Made by a program: the position numbers and the translations under genes
Origin: Alphaproteobacteria bacterium
GTDB taxonomy: Bacteria > Pseudomonadota > Alphaproteobacteria > Acetobacterales > Acetobacteraceae
Direction of reading: 5' to 3'
Length of the DNA stretch: 64,000 nucleotides
NCBI GenBank assembly: GCA_020850755.1
Contig: JADZEB010000001.1
Coordinates: 229,195 to 293,194 of the forward strand
In this document: piece by piece, positions 1 to 8,202 of the stretch
Numbering within the stretch: the first letter of the stretch is position 1
Layout: each line of letters opens with the position of its first letter
Notes under the pieces: model-generated
What the model saw: only the letters and a program-made list of their open reading frames with translations
Database searches by the model: none
What the model was told of the DNA's origin: nothing

Positions 1-70
1 GTGCCCCATGCCCCCGCCCCGATCACCGCGATTTCCGCCATCGTTGCCCTCTCTGCCCGGCGGGGCGAGC

Positions 71-952
71 CTACTCCGCCGCCAGACGCTGAATGGTTAC
101 CGCGGCACCCTTTTCGCCCGCACCAAGCCGGGCGAGCAAGGCCGCGAGGATCGCGCCCGCCCCGGCCTCGAAGCGGTAGGGCGGATTGACCAGCAGCACC
201 CCGCAGCCGTTCAGCCGCGCCGGATCGGTGGGCTCGCGCAGGGCAAGCTCGGCGGCGAGCACGTCGCGCATGCCGCTTTCCTGCACCGCCGCATGGAAGG
301 CGCGCACCGGCGTGCGGTGCTTGATCGGATACCAGAGCATGAACAGGCCGTGGCCGAAGCGGGCATGGCCGGCGGCAAGCCCGGCGGCGGCGCGGGCGAA
401 TTCGTCCGGCTGCTCGAAGGGCGGGTCGATCAGCACGAGGCCGCGCCGCTCGGGCGGCGGCAGGAGTGCCCTGAGGCATTCATAGCCATCGCGGCGGTGC
501 AGATGCGCCTGGCGGTCGCGCGCGAGCAGGCGGGCGAGCGCGGCATGCTCCTCGGCGTGGAGCTCGTTCAGCATCAGCCGGTCCTGCGGGCGCAGCAGCG
601 CGCGGCACAGGAGCGGGCTGCCGGGATAGTGCGCCAGCGGCGCGGAGGCGGTGGGTGCAGTGGCGGCGGGCGCGGCGAAGGAGGGCGCGGCGTGATCGAG
701 GCTCTGCACCAGCGCGACGTAATCAGCGAGCGCCGGCGGCGGGTCGTCGAGCAGGCGGCCGATGCCGGCGCGCCATTCGCCGGTGCGCGTGGCCTCGGGC
801 GCGGCGAGGTCGTAGCGCCCGCGCCCGGCATGGGTGTCGAGCACGGCGAAGGGCGCCTCCTTGCGCGCCAGCGCGCGCAACAGCCAGACCAGCAGCGCAT
901 GCTTGACGCAATCGGCGAAATTGCCGGCATGGTAGGCGTGGCGGTAGTTCAT
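71..952 (-). CDS. rlmJ: 23S rRNA (adenine(2030)-N6)-methyltransferase RlmJ
   Basis: RlmJ methylates N6 of A2030 in 23S rRNA using S-adenosylmethionine. The 293-residue product opens with MNYRHAYHAGNFADCVKH, the family's hallmark N-terminus, followed by VLDTHAGRGRYDL (SAM-binding loop, about residues 38-50) and the catalytic motif DPPF inside LIDPPFEQPDEF. Length is close to the usual 280 residues. The ATG at 950-952 lies 3 bases beyond the stop of the upstream AlbA_2 gene (956-958), so it is probably read from the tsaD transcript on the minus strand. The family assignment is secure from sequence; activity is inferred. Confidence 0.95.
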   Translation of the reverse strand: MNYRHAYHAGNFADCVKHALLVWLLRALARKEAPFAVLDTHAGRGRYDLAAPEATRTGEWRAGIGRLLDDPPPALADYVALVQSLDHAAPSFAAPAATAPTASAPLAHYPGSPLLCRALLRPQDRLMLNELHAEEHAALARLLARDRQAHLHRRDGYECLRALLPPPERRGLVLIDPPFEQPDEFARAAAGLAAGHARFGHGLFMLWYPIKHRTPVRAFHAAVQESGMRDVLAAELALREPTDPARLNGCGVLLVNPPYRFEAGAGAILAALLARLGAGEKGAAVTIQRLAAE

Positions 953-955
953 GGC

Positions 956-2341
956 CTAGCCGGACGCCTTGGCGAGGATGGCATTCCAATCGGCTTCGAC
1001 GCGGAGGCGTGTTTCTTGGCGAATGCCGGCGGCGTCGTAGAGCTTGTTCACGATCCGCGAGAGCGCATCGTTGAAGGTTTCTGGACCCTCGACGGAACAG
1101 CGAATTGGGGGAAGTGGATCAGGGAGACGCTCAAGGAACCTTTTCCACCACATGTCTCGTGCCGACCCAGACAGAAACGGTCGGAACATTGCCGTTCCAC
1201 CCACCTGCGCAAACCGGACCTCGACGCAATGCGGAACATCCCTTAGGGCACCGTTCTCACGGAGGCGGTGCAGCGCAACCAGCACGTTCATTACGCGTGC
1301 CACAAACCATTCGACACAAATTATCTGCTGGCCTTCTGGCAGCGTATTGCGTTTGCCATTGCAACTCCGATACTCAATCACGCCTGAACTCGTGATTGTG
1401 GTCTTGAATTCGTCTCCATAGAACTCGGCGGTCCCCTCTTGGGTCACGGCATCCAGCATGGGCGACGGCGCTGCGCCACGGAGATCACGCATGTAGACGT
1501 CTTGGGCCTCGAACCCGTCGCGGCGACGGCCATCTTCAACAACCGCGAGATGGTAGTGCCCCTGCGGAAAGGCGCGAGCGTCGAATATCCCGACATCGAT
1601 CTCGTGAAGTGGTCTGGCTGGAACCGCGGTCACGCGTAGCAGCTGGAAAGCCCCCGTGCGTTTGGACAACAGGCTCTGCGCTTCCTTCGCGCGCTCCTGG
1701 AAAATCCTTTCGACGGCTTCGTCGTGCTTCCGCTGGGCTTCGGAAGAAGCGGTGGCATTCGTGTCCTGTTCCTGGCGGCGCCGAACCGCGAGGTCGGTGA
1801 CGTCGGCCGCAGACATCTTCATCGTCCTGTCTGCGAGGCGTTTGAAGAAGTGATTGTCGGATGTTCGGCGGTGCGGTGCGGCCAAAGATCGGGGCGCATA
1901 TACCACAATCACGCCGCTTGACTTGTCGTCCTCTGTCACGATCCCACGACAGTCGAATTTCGCAGGAGGATGCGGATCGATCACGTCCATCAGCGCCTGC
2001 CTTAGCTTGTCGGCGAGAACCGTGCACTCCGCTATGGGCTTGATGTCGCCAGCACGGTTTGACTTGCCTTGGCCATTCTCCGGTGGAAGCTCCTCCACAC
2101 CAATGACGATGTGGCCGCCTTCGGTATTGAGAAACGCGACAACATCGGCGGCAAGTTCGTTGCGTTGGGAGTCCGTAAACCGACCGGCGGGTGGCGGCAT
2201 ACCCTCGGGATTGGGGTTGTTGTCGGGTCCCTTGCCAGGAAGGGCTTCCTTGAAGTCTGCCTCGAAATCCTCGGGGCGACCCTTGATCGCGCGGATGTCG
2301 TCGGCGGTCAGGGCGTTGATCGGCTTGGTGAACAGGGGCAT
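956..2341 (-). CDS. AlbA_2/Schlafen-like putative nucleic-acid-binding protein, unknown role
   Basis: A 461-residue protein with an N-terminal AlbA_2 (divergent AAA_4/Schlafen-core) domain at about residues 22-150. Visible signatures are EDFEADFKEAL, then DVVAFLNTEGGHIVIGVEE, the usual 'FANT.GG.ihIGV' strand-turn. Residues from about 175 hold a charged helical stretch rich in E, K and R; the C-terminal 270 residues match nothing I recognise. The start ATG (2339-2341) is preceded on the minus strand by GGAG at about 8 bases, 24 bases after the tsaD stop. Base composition is visibly less GC-rich than either neighbour, with many A/T third positions, which suggests acquisition into the tsaD-rlmJ pair. 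AlbA_2 proteins include transcription regulators, RNases and defence components; which applies here cannot be decided. Confidence 0.8.
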   Translation of the reverse strand: MPLFTKPINALTADDIRAIKGRPEDFEADFKEALPGKGPDNNPNPEGMPPPAGRFTDSQRNELAADVVAFLNTEGGHIVIGVEELPPENGQGKSNRAGDIKPIAECTVLADKLRQALMDVIDPHPPAKFDCRGIVTEDDKSSGVIVVYAPRSLAAPHRRTSDNHFFKRLADRTMKMSAADVTDLAVRRRQEQDTNATASSEAQRKHDEAVERIFQERAKEAQSLLSKRTGAFQLLRVTAVPARPLHEIDVGIFDARAFPQGHYHLAVVEDGRRRDGFEAQDVYMRDLRGAAPSPMLDAVTQEGTAEFYGDEFKTTITSSGVIEYRSCNGKRNTLPEGQQIICVEWFVARVMNVLVALHRLRENGALRDVPHCVEVRFAQVGGTAMFRPFLSGSARDMWWKRFLERLPDPLPPIRCSVEGPETFNDALSRIVNKLYDAAGIRQETRLRVEADWNAILAKASG

Positions 2342-2364
2342 GGCGGGTCTCCGGCGCGGCCAGT

Positions 2365-3864
2365 CTACCGGGTCCCCTCCGACTCGCCCAAGCTCTCCAG
2401 CGGCCAGCGCGGGCGCGGGGCATGGCCGAGCCCGTCCGCGGTCAGGCCGAGGCGCAGCCGCTCCTGCCCGGCCCAGGCCACCATCACCGCATTGTCGGTG
2501 CAGAGCCGGAGCGGCGGGGCGGCGAGCGTGAAGCCCTCGGCCGCCGCCGCCTCGGCCAGGGCCGCGCGCAGCCTGGCGTTGGCGGCGACCCCGCCCGAGA
2601 CCACCAGCACCGGGGCGTGGCGCCCGGTCCCGTCCGCGGCGGCCGGGGCGCCGACCTCGGCCGCGGCCGGAGCGCCGGTTTCCGCCAGGCGCCCGTCCCT
2701 CCCGGCGACCAGCAGAGCCGGTGCGTCCCTCTCGGTCCCGGCCGGAGCGTCCGGGGTTTCGCCCCCCGCTCCTGGCCGCAGGCCGACATCGCCGGTGCCG
2801 AAGGTGGCGGCTGCGGTCGCGCCCGCGCCATCCGCCCCCGCCTCGCCGGAGTCGGAGGAAGCGGGTGCCGTCGCGCGCGCCCGGTCGGCGGCCGCGTAGC
2901 CGGGGCCGCGGGTGGCGGGCATTCCCGCCCGTGTCCTGTCCGCGCCCTGGGGCAGCCGTGCGTCGTCGGTCCCGGTGATGCCGGGTGCCGCCTGTCCCAC
3001 ACCGGGGCCTTGGCGTCCGGCTATTGCCGCGCCGCCGCCGCCCAGCCCGGCCTTGAAGCGTCGCGCCGCCTGGCGCACCCGGTCGGCCAGCGTCTCGGCC
3101 ACCGCCTCCTGGAAGCTCGCGGCGATGTCGGCGGCATCGCGCGCCGGCAAGGGGCCGGGCGGGAAACCGGCCACCAGGTGCGCCACCGCCGTCTTCAGCC
3201 CGGAGAAGGAGAAGTCGCAATTGGCCCGCCCCTTCATCGGCCGCGGCAGGGCGAAGCGGCGCGGATCGCCGGTCCTGGCCAGCCGCTCCACCGCCGGGCC
3301 GCCCGGCCAGCCAAGACCCAGGAGCTTCGCCACCTTGTCGAAGGCCTCGCCCACGGCATCGTCCATGGTGCTGCCGAGGCGGCGGTAGCGCCCCACCCCC
3401 TCGACCGCCGCCAAGAGGGTGTGCCCGCCCGAGACCAACAGGAGCAGGTAGGGGAAGGGCGCCCCGCCCGCGACCAGACCGGGCAGGCGGGGGGTAAGGG
3501 CGTGCGCCTCGAGGTGGTTGATGGCCAGGAAAGGCACGCCGCGCGCCACCGCCAGCCCCTTGCCGAAGGAGGCGCCGACGATCAGCCCGCCGATCAGCCC
3601 CGGCCCCGAGGTGGCGGCCACCGCCCCGATCGCCTCTGGCCCCAGCCCCGCTTCCTCGAGACAGGCCGCGACCAGGCGGGGCAGCAATGCCAGGTGGGCG
3701 CGGGCGGCGATTTCCGGCACCACGCCGCCGAAGCGGGCATGCTCGCGCTCCTGGCTGGCGACGCGTTCGGCCAGGATCCGCCCCGATGCGTCCACCAGCG
3801 CGGCGGCGGTCTCGTCGCAGCTCGATTCCAGTCCCAGGACAAGCGGTGGCGCGAAGCCCGCCAT
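2365..3864 (-). CDS. tsaD: tRNA N6-adenosine threonylcarbamoyltransferase TsaD with a long low-complexity insertion
   Basis: TsaD transfers threonylcarbamate to A37 of ANN-decoding tRNAs together with TsaB and TsaE. The sequence shows the ASKHA start LGLESSCDETAAALV, the metal-binding pair His117/His121 in INHLEAHAL, the SGGHT loop near residue 145, and the C-terminal VVSGGVAANARLR and LCTDNAVMVAW. The family is normally about 340 residues; this one has 499. The excess is an Ala/Gly/Pro/Asp-rich stretch at about residues 270-416 (about 2617-3055), just before the strand PVLVVSGG. The stretch keeps the frame and no stop interrupts it. Transcribed away from hemC; the AlbA_2 gene and rlmJ follow on the same strand. 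Confidence 0.94.
   Translation of the reverse strand: MAGFAPPLVLGLESSCDETAAALVDASGRILAERVASQEREHARFGGVVPEIAARAHLALLPRLVAACLEEAGLGPEAIGAVAATSGPGLIGGLIVGASFGKGLAVARGVPFLAINHLEAHALTPRLPGLVAGGAPFPYLLLLVSGGHTLLAAVEGVGRYRRLGSTMDDAVGEAFDKVAKLLGLGWPGGPAVERLARTGDPRRFALPRPMKGRANCDFSFSGLKTAVAHLVAGFPPGPLPARDAADIAASFQEAVAETLADRVRQAARRFKAGLGGGGAAIAGRQGPGVGQAAPGITGTDDARLPQGADRTRAGMPATRGPGYAAADRARATAPASSDSGEAGADGAGATAAATFGTGDVGLRPGAGGETPDAPAGTERDAPALLVAGRDGRLAETGAPAAAEVGAPAAADGTGRHAPVLVVSGGVAANARLRAALAEAAAAEGFTLAAPPLRLCTDNAVMVAWAGQERLRLGLTADGLGHAPRPRWPLESLGESEGTR
2617..3055 (-). other. In-frame low-complexity insertion inside tsaD
   Basis: About 145 codons of Ala/Gly/Pro/Arg/Asp-rich sequence between ...DRVRQAARRF and APVLVVSGG of TsaD. 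Part of it, DAPALLVAGRDGR, is a degenerate echo of the downstream core segment HAPVLVVSGGVA, so a local duplication may have contributed. Boundaries are approximate because they are judged by comparison with the remembered family pattern. Confidence 0.75.
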
Positions 3865-3946
3865 GTCGTTTTGGCCCTTCCGTCGCGTGGCGCGACGTTC
3901 TAAACCTCGCCATCATGACATGCCAGCCACATTGCCGGTGCCGGCC

Positions 3947-4915
3947 ATGAGCGCGCCCCACCGCCGCATGACTCTGCCCCTGCGTATCGGAACGCGGGGC
4001 AGTGCGCTTGCCCTCACCCAGACCGCGATGTTCGTGGCCCGCGCCCGCGCGCTGTGCCCGGCCCTGCGCAGCGAGGATTCGGTCGAGGTCACGCCGATCC
4101 GCACCTCGGGCGACCGCCATGCCGACAAGCGGCTGGCCGATATCGGCGGCAAGGGGCTTTTCTCGAAGGAGATCCACGAGGCGCTTGCCGACGGGCGGAT
4201 CGATGTCGCGGTCCATTCGCTCAAGGACCTCGAGACGCTCCTGCCCGAGGGCATCGCTCTTGCCGCCGTGCTGCCGCGCGAGGATCCGCGCGATGTGCTG
4301 ATCCTGGGGCCGGGGCTCGGCAAGCCCAATGGCGGGGACCCCTTCGCCGTGCTGCCGCAAGGGGCGATGATCGCCACCGGCTCGGTGCGCCGGCAGGCGC
4401 AGCTCCTGGCGCGGCGGCCCGACCTGGAAACGACGCTGATCCGGGGCAATGTCCCGACCCGGCTCGAACGCATCCGCGAGGGCAATGCGCACGCCACCTT
4501 CCTGGCCATGGCCGGCTTGAAGCGCCTCGGGCTCGAGAAGCAGGCCGACTACGTCCTGCCGCCCGAGGTGATGCTGCCGGCGGCCGGGCAGGGCATCGTC
4601 GGTGTCACCTGCCGCGCCGCCGATACCGAGCTCTGCGACCTGCTCAAGAATGTCGAGGATCCGGCCGCGACCATCGCCGCCACGGCCGAGCGGGCGCTGC
4701 TCGCGGCGCTGGACGGATCGTGCCGGACGCCGATCGGTGCCTTCGCGCGGGTCGATGCGCAAGGAAGGGTGCGGCTTTCCGGGCTGGTCGCGCGCGCCGA
4801 CGGCACCTTCCTGCTGCGGCTTGAAGAAGTGGCGCCCGCCGCCGAGGCCGAGCGGCTCGGCCTCGAACTGGGCCGCGCATTGCGGGCCGATGCGCCCGCC
4901 GACCTGTTCGCCTAG
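3947..4915 (+). CDS. hemC: Porphobilinogen deaminase (hydroxymethylbilane synthase) HemC
   Basis: HemC polymerises four porphobilinogens into hydroxymethylbilane in tetrapyrrole synthesis. Signatures are LRIGTRGSALALTQT near the N-terminus, DIGGKGLFSKEIHEAL, AVHSLKDLE, a GSVRRQAQL box, and GSCRTPIGA, whose Cys holds the dipyrromethane cofactor. The ATG at 3947 gives 322 residues; an in-frame ATG at 3968 (MTLPLRIGTRG) gives 315 and is equally plausible, since neither has a clear ribosome-binding site. First gene of the heme cluster, divergent from tsaD across about 80 bases. Unusually, 604 bases separate it from hemD, which is often closely spaced. Confidence 0.95.
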   Translation: MSAPHRRMTLPLRIGTRGSALALTQTAMFVARARALCPALRSEDSVEVTPIRTSGDRHADKRLADIGGKGLFSKEIHEALADGRIDVAVHSLKDLETLLPEGIALAAVLPREDPRDVLILGPGLGKPNGGDPFAVLPQGAMIATGSVRRQAQLLARRPDLETTLIRGNVPTRLERIREGNAHATFLAMAGLKRLGLEKQADYVLPPEVMLPAAGQGIVGVTCRAADTELCDLLKNVEDPAATIAATAERALLAALDGSCRTPIGAFARVDAQGRVRLSGLVARADGTFLLRLEEVAPAAEAERLGLELGRALRADAPADLFA

Positions 4916-5085
4916 CGCCGTGCCGGGGCTGCGTCCGGTCTGGCGGACCTGCGCGGTTCGATCAGGGCGGACTGGGCGGCTCGCGGCTCCAGTTGTTCCG
5001 GGGCACGAGGTCGGTTCGGCTTTCCCGTGCCGCGCGGACAATGCGCTCTCGTCCGGCTCGTCGCCCGGGCGCCGGCGCGCCTTTG

Positions 5086-5210
5086 TGCCGGCATTGTTCG
5101 GGCCATGCCCATGACCGGCGCCGCATCGCTGCCTGTGCACAAGCGCCCCGCCGCTGCCGGCACGCCATCTGTCGGTCGGGGCTGCGGTGCTGCCGGCGGC
5201 CGGTCCGGCC
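5086..5210 (+). repeat. 125-bp direct repeat, copy 1 (hemC-hemD spacer)
   Basis: Begins tgccggcattgttcggg and ends cggtccggcc. It matches 5295-5419 with two visible differences (C/T at 5161 and 5201). The copies are 209 bases apart start to start, with 84 unrelated bases between them. Confidence 0.9.
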
Positions 5211-5294
5211 GGCCACGCGCTGTGCCAGGTGTGGCCGGGCCGGCTGCGGCGCTTGGCCACGAGTTCCGGCCTGGCGTCGGGTGGCGCGCCTGTA

Positions 5295-5419
5295 TGCCGG
5301 CATTGTTCGGGCCATGCCCATGACCGGCGCCGCATCGCTGCCTGTGCACAAGCGCCCCGCCGCTGCCGGTACGCCATCTGTCGGTCGGGGCTGCGGTGCT
5401 GCCGGCGGCTGGTCCGGCC
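5295..5419 (+). repeat. 125-bp direct repeat, copy 2 (hemC-hemD spacer)
   Basis: Second copy of the 5086-5210 repeat, ending 100 bases before the hemD start. The near identity of the copies points to a recent duplication. Confidence 0.9.
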
Positions 5420-5519
5420 CCATTGCTGCGCCCGCGCCCAGGCTTGCCCTCGGGCGCGATCCCGCGCCCTGTTCGGCCCGCGCCAACCGCAGCGGTTCCT
5501 GCCGGGATGGGGCGGTTCC

Positions 5520-6533
5520 ATGCGGGTGATCGTCACCCGGCCCGAGGCCGATGCCGGCGCGCTTGCCGCCCGGCTGCGCGGGCTCGGCCATGGCCCGCTG
5601 CTGGCGCCGATGCTGCTGGTGTCGTTGCGCCCGGTGCCGCTCGGCGCGCCCGGGGGCGTGCAGGCGATCCTGGTCACCAGCCGGAACGGCGTTCGCGGGC
5701 TGGCCGCCTCGCTCGGCAGGGGCGCCGCGGCGCGGGCCTGGCGGGCGCTGCCGCTGATCGCGGTGGGCGATGCTACCGAAGCCGAGGCCCGCGCGGCCGG
5801 CTTCCGCGACACCCTCTCGGCCGCCGGGGATGCGCGGGCGCTGGCGGCCTTGGTCGCGCGCCGGCTCGATCCTGCCGCCGGCAGCCTGCTGCTTGCCACT
5901 GGCACGGGCTACGGGCTCGATCTCGCGCGCCGGCTCCGCGCCCTGGGCTTCCGGCTGCGCCGGCGCACGGTCTATGCCGTGCGCCCCGCCCGCGATCTGC
6001 CCGGACCCGTGCGCGCGATGCTGGAGGAGGCGACGCGGCACGGCCCGACGGCGGGTCGCAGCAAGGGGCAGGGGGACGGGCGAGCGGCCGGGCCGGGAGG
6101 GGTCGGGCCGGAAGCGGTCGGGCCGGGAGGGGTCGGCATGGGCGCGGTCGGCATGGGCGCGGTCGGCAGGGCGCCGGATAGCAGGTCGCCGGACGGCAGG
6201 GCGCCGGGCGCGACGGCTCGCGGGCGCATGCGGGATCAGGGCGGGGCCGTGTTGTTCTTCTCGCCCGGGGCGGCGCGCGGCTTTGTCGCCCTGGTGCGCC
6301 GCGCGGGGCTCGGTGCCGGCCTTGCCGGCCTCGAGGCGGTCTGCATCTCGCGGGCGGTGGCGCGCGCGGCGCGCGCGGTGCCCGGCCTCGATTGGGGGCG
6401 GGTGGCGGTGGCGGCGCATCCCGACACACCCGCGCTGCTCGCGGCCCTGGCAAGCGTGGCGCGCGGCTCCGGCCGGCGCGGCGAGGATCAGGCCCCAAAC
6501 GCGGCGGCACGTGGTAGCATCAGGCGGCGATGA
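5520..6533 (+). CDS. hemD: Uroporphyrinogen-III synthase HemD with a tandem-repeat insertion
   Basis: HemD closes and inverts ring D of hydroxymethylbilane to give uroporphyrinogen III. The fold is poorly conserved, but MRVIVTRPEADAGALAARL, ILVTSRNGVRGL, IAVGDATEAEARAAGF, and later AVLFFSPGAARGF with VCISRAVARAA are typical. The family is usually about 230-250 residues; this has 337, because a Gly/Pro/Arg-rich insertion at about residues 172-238 separates the two lobes. Inside it lies an eight-unit pentapeptide array (6090-6209). The ATG at 5520 was chosen because the family pattern starts there. Its TGA overlaps the ATG of the next gene (ATGA at 6530-6533), indicating translational coupling. 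Confidence 0.88.
   Translation: MRVIVTRPEADAGALAARLRGLGHGPLLAPMLLVSLRPVPLGAPGGVQAILVTSRNGVRGLAASLGRGAAARAWRALPLIAVGDATEAEARAAGFRDTLSAAGDARALAALVARRLDPAAGSLLLATGTGYGLDLARRLRALGFRLRRRTVYAVRPARDLPGPVRAMLEEATRHGPTAGRSKGQGDGRAAGPGGVGPEAVGPGGVGMGAVGMGAVGRAPDSRSPDGRAPGATARGRMRDQGGAVLFFSPGAARGFVALVRRAGLGAGLAGLEAVCISRAVARAARAVPGLDWGRVAVAAHPDTPALLAALASVARGSGRRGEDQAPNAAARGSIRRR
6090..6209 (+). repeat. Eight tandem 15-bp units coding pentapeptides inside hemD
   Basis: Consecutive units begin gggccgggaggggtc, gggccggaagcggtc, gggccgggaggggtc, ggcatgggcgcggtc (twice), then three diverged copies ending ggcagggcgccgggc. In the hemD frame this gives GPGGV/GPEAV/GMGAV-type pentapeptides. The period equals five codons, so copy-number change keeps the frame. 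Confidence 0.88.
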
Positions 6534-8176
6534 GCAAGCCCGACCCTCGATCCTCCCCGCCGCAGGCCGGCGCCGCCGCTGGTCCCTCGGTCAGCGGGAC
6601 GGGCAGCGGTCCGGACAAGGCGCAGGGCGCCGGCGCGTCCGTGCCGGGCGCTCCCGCCGCTGGCCCGGCTGGTGCCGGCGACCCGGCGACGGGGGCCTCG
6701 GCAGCCTCGGCCGAGCCCGGTGCGGCGTCCGCCCGCGCCGCCGCCGCCCAGGCTTCCGGTCCGGACACCAGGCGGGATGCCGCGCCGGGCGCGACCGGCA
6801 CGGCGAACAGCACGGCGACCGGCCCGGTCGGAGCCCGGCCGTCCGGCCCGGCCGAAGGTCCTGGTGGCGCGCCTTCCGGCGTCGCATCAGGCGCGACCGG
6901 CCCCGCAGATGGCACGGCGAACCACCCGGCCGCAGCCCGAACGTCCGCTGCGGCCGAAGGTCCTGATGGCGCGCCTTCCGGTGTCGCATCGGGCGCGACC
7001 GGCCGCGCAGATGGCACGGCGAACCGCCCGGCCACAGCCCGGAAGCCAGCGGCGGCCAGTGGTTCATCCCCGGCGACGCCTGCCTCCACCCCTGCGCCGG
7101 CTTCCGCCGCCGCGCCGGCTACCCCGCCCGCTACCCCGCCCGCCAGCCTGCCCCCGTCAAAGGCCCGGCGCGGCCGGTTGCCGCTCCTGCTGGGGCTCCT
7201 GGTGCTGCTGCTCGGCGCCGGTTGCGTCTGGCTCTATCTCGAACTGCGCCGCCTCGATCCCGCCGCCGCGTCCGATGCGATCGCCGCACTCGATCGCCGC
7301 CTGACCGCCCTGGAAGCGCGTGGTGAGACGCCGGATCCGCTCGCCCGCGCCGCCGCCACGACAGCGCAGCGCGCAGCCACGGCCGCGCAAGGAGAGGTCG
7401 GCACGCTGGCCGGCCGCATCGCCGCCACCGAACGGCGGCTGACTGCGCTGGAAACGCGTCCCGCCGCCGCCCCCGCCCCCGCCGCCGCCGCGCCGCCGGT
7501 CGATCGCGGCCCGCGGGCCGCGCGCATCGCCGCGCTGGAGGGGCGAGCGCCTCCACCCGCTGCCACGCCGACGCCCGATCTCACGCCCCTCGATGCGCGC
7601 ATCGCCACGCTGGAGGCGGCGCTGGCCGCCGCGCGCGCGGCACCACCGCCGCAACCGCCGACCGCGGCGCCCGACGCGGCGCTTGCCCGCCTTGGCGCGG
7701 CCGGGGCGATCGGCGCCGCGCTCGCCGCCGGCCGCCCGCTCGGGCCGGTGCTGGCACTCCTGCCCGCCTCGGTCCAGCCGGCCCCCGCTTTGCTCGCCTA
7801 CGCCACCGGCGCGCCGCCCACCGAGGCGGCGCTACGCCTCGACTTCCCCGCCGCCGCGCGCGCCGCGCGGGAGGCCGCGCGCCTCGCCCAGGCCGGCACC
7901 GAGCAGGGCCTGCTCGACGGCGCGCTCGAACGCCTGTCGGGGCTGGTGACGATCCGGCGCGGCGATCGCGTCGTCCTGGGCGATCCGACCGCGGTCGCGC
8001 TGGCCGAGGCCGAGCGCCGGCTGGGCGCGGGCGACCTCGAGGGCGCGCTCGCCGCCGCCGAGCGGATCGAGGCGCCGGCCCGCCCGGCGATGGCGGCATG
8101 GCTCGGCGCTGCACGCGGGCTGGTGGCGGCCCGCGCGGCGGTGGCGGCGCTCGCCGCCGCCGGCGCCGGCGGCTGA
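6530..8176 (+). CDS. Mitofilin-family (COG4223) membrane protein of the heme cluster
   Basis: A 548-residue protein. Residues 1-215 are disordered Ala/Gly/Pro/Thr-rich sequence, then comes a single membrane helix LPLLLGLLVLLLGAGCVWLY at about residues 222-241, and then a long periplasmic coiled coil with repeated LDRRLTALEAR/IAATERRLTALE heptads. The C-terminal third is a globular Ala-rich region (about 390-548). This matches the alphaproteobacterial mitofilin/HemX-like proteins found between hemD and hemY. Those are thought to shape or scaffold the inner membrane or support porphyrin enzymes; the precise role is not established. The start overlaps the hemD stop. The N-terminal tail contains a 102-bp-period duplication. 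Confidence 0.85.
   Translation: MSKPDPRSSPPQAGAAAGPSVSGTGSGPDKAQGAGASVPGAPAAGPAGAGDPATGASAASAEPGAASARAAAAQASGPDTRRDAAPGATGTANSTATGPVGARPSGPAEGPGGAPSGVASGATGPADGTANHPAAARTSAAAEGPDGAPSGVASGATGRADGTANRPATARKPAAASGSSPATPASTPAPASAAAPATPPATPPASLPPSKARRGRLPLLLGLLVLLLGAGCVWLYLELRRLDPAAASDAIAALDRRLTALEARGETPDPLARAAATTAQRAATAAQGEVGTLAGRIAATERRLTALETRPAAAPAPAAAAPPVDRGPRAARIAALEGRAPPPAATPTPDLTPLDARIATLEAALAAARAAPPPQPPTAAPDAALARLGAAGAIGAALAAGRPLGPVLALLPASVQPAPALLAYATGAPPTEAALRLDFPAAARAAREAARLAQAGTEQGLLDGALERLSGLVTIRRGDRVVLGDPTAVALAEAERRLGAGDLEGALAAAERIEAPARPAMAAWLGAARGLVAARAAVAALAAAGAGG
6849..7041 (+). repeat. 102-bp-period duplication in the mitofilin N-terminal tail
   Basis: Copy 6849-6939 and copy 6951-7041 begin cggccgaaggtcctg and stay alike for about 91 bases. 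They encode AEGPGGAPSGVASGATG and AEGPDGAPSGVASGATG. A partial, more diverged third unit lies upstream at about 6790-6848. The period is 34 codons. Confidence 0.85.
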
Positions 8177-8202
8177 GCCCCCGGAAAAGGGCCGCCCACG
8201 CC

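Larger units (their letters stand above)
4916..5519. other. hemC-hemD spacer without a supported gene
   Basis: This 604-base stretch carries open frames in several registers, but none shows a recognisable domain or a good ribosome-binding site. Its main content is the 125-base direct repeat listed separately. hemD could be co-transcribed through it, or could have its own promoter here; no convincing promoter was seen. Confidence 0.6.

Noticed and set aside
956..5905. A 1649-codon minus-strand open frame spanning from the AlbA_2 gene through tsaD, hemC and hemD.
   Set aside because: Only its last 461 codons carry a domain. The rest is the antisense or off-frame shadow of tsaD, hemC and hemD, allowed by extreme GC content that removes stop codons.
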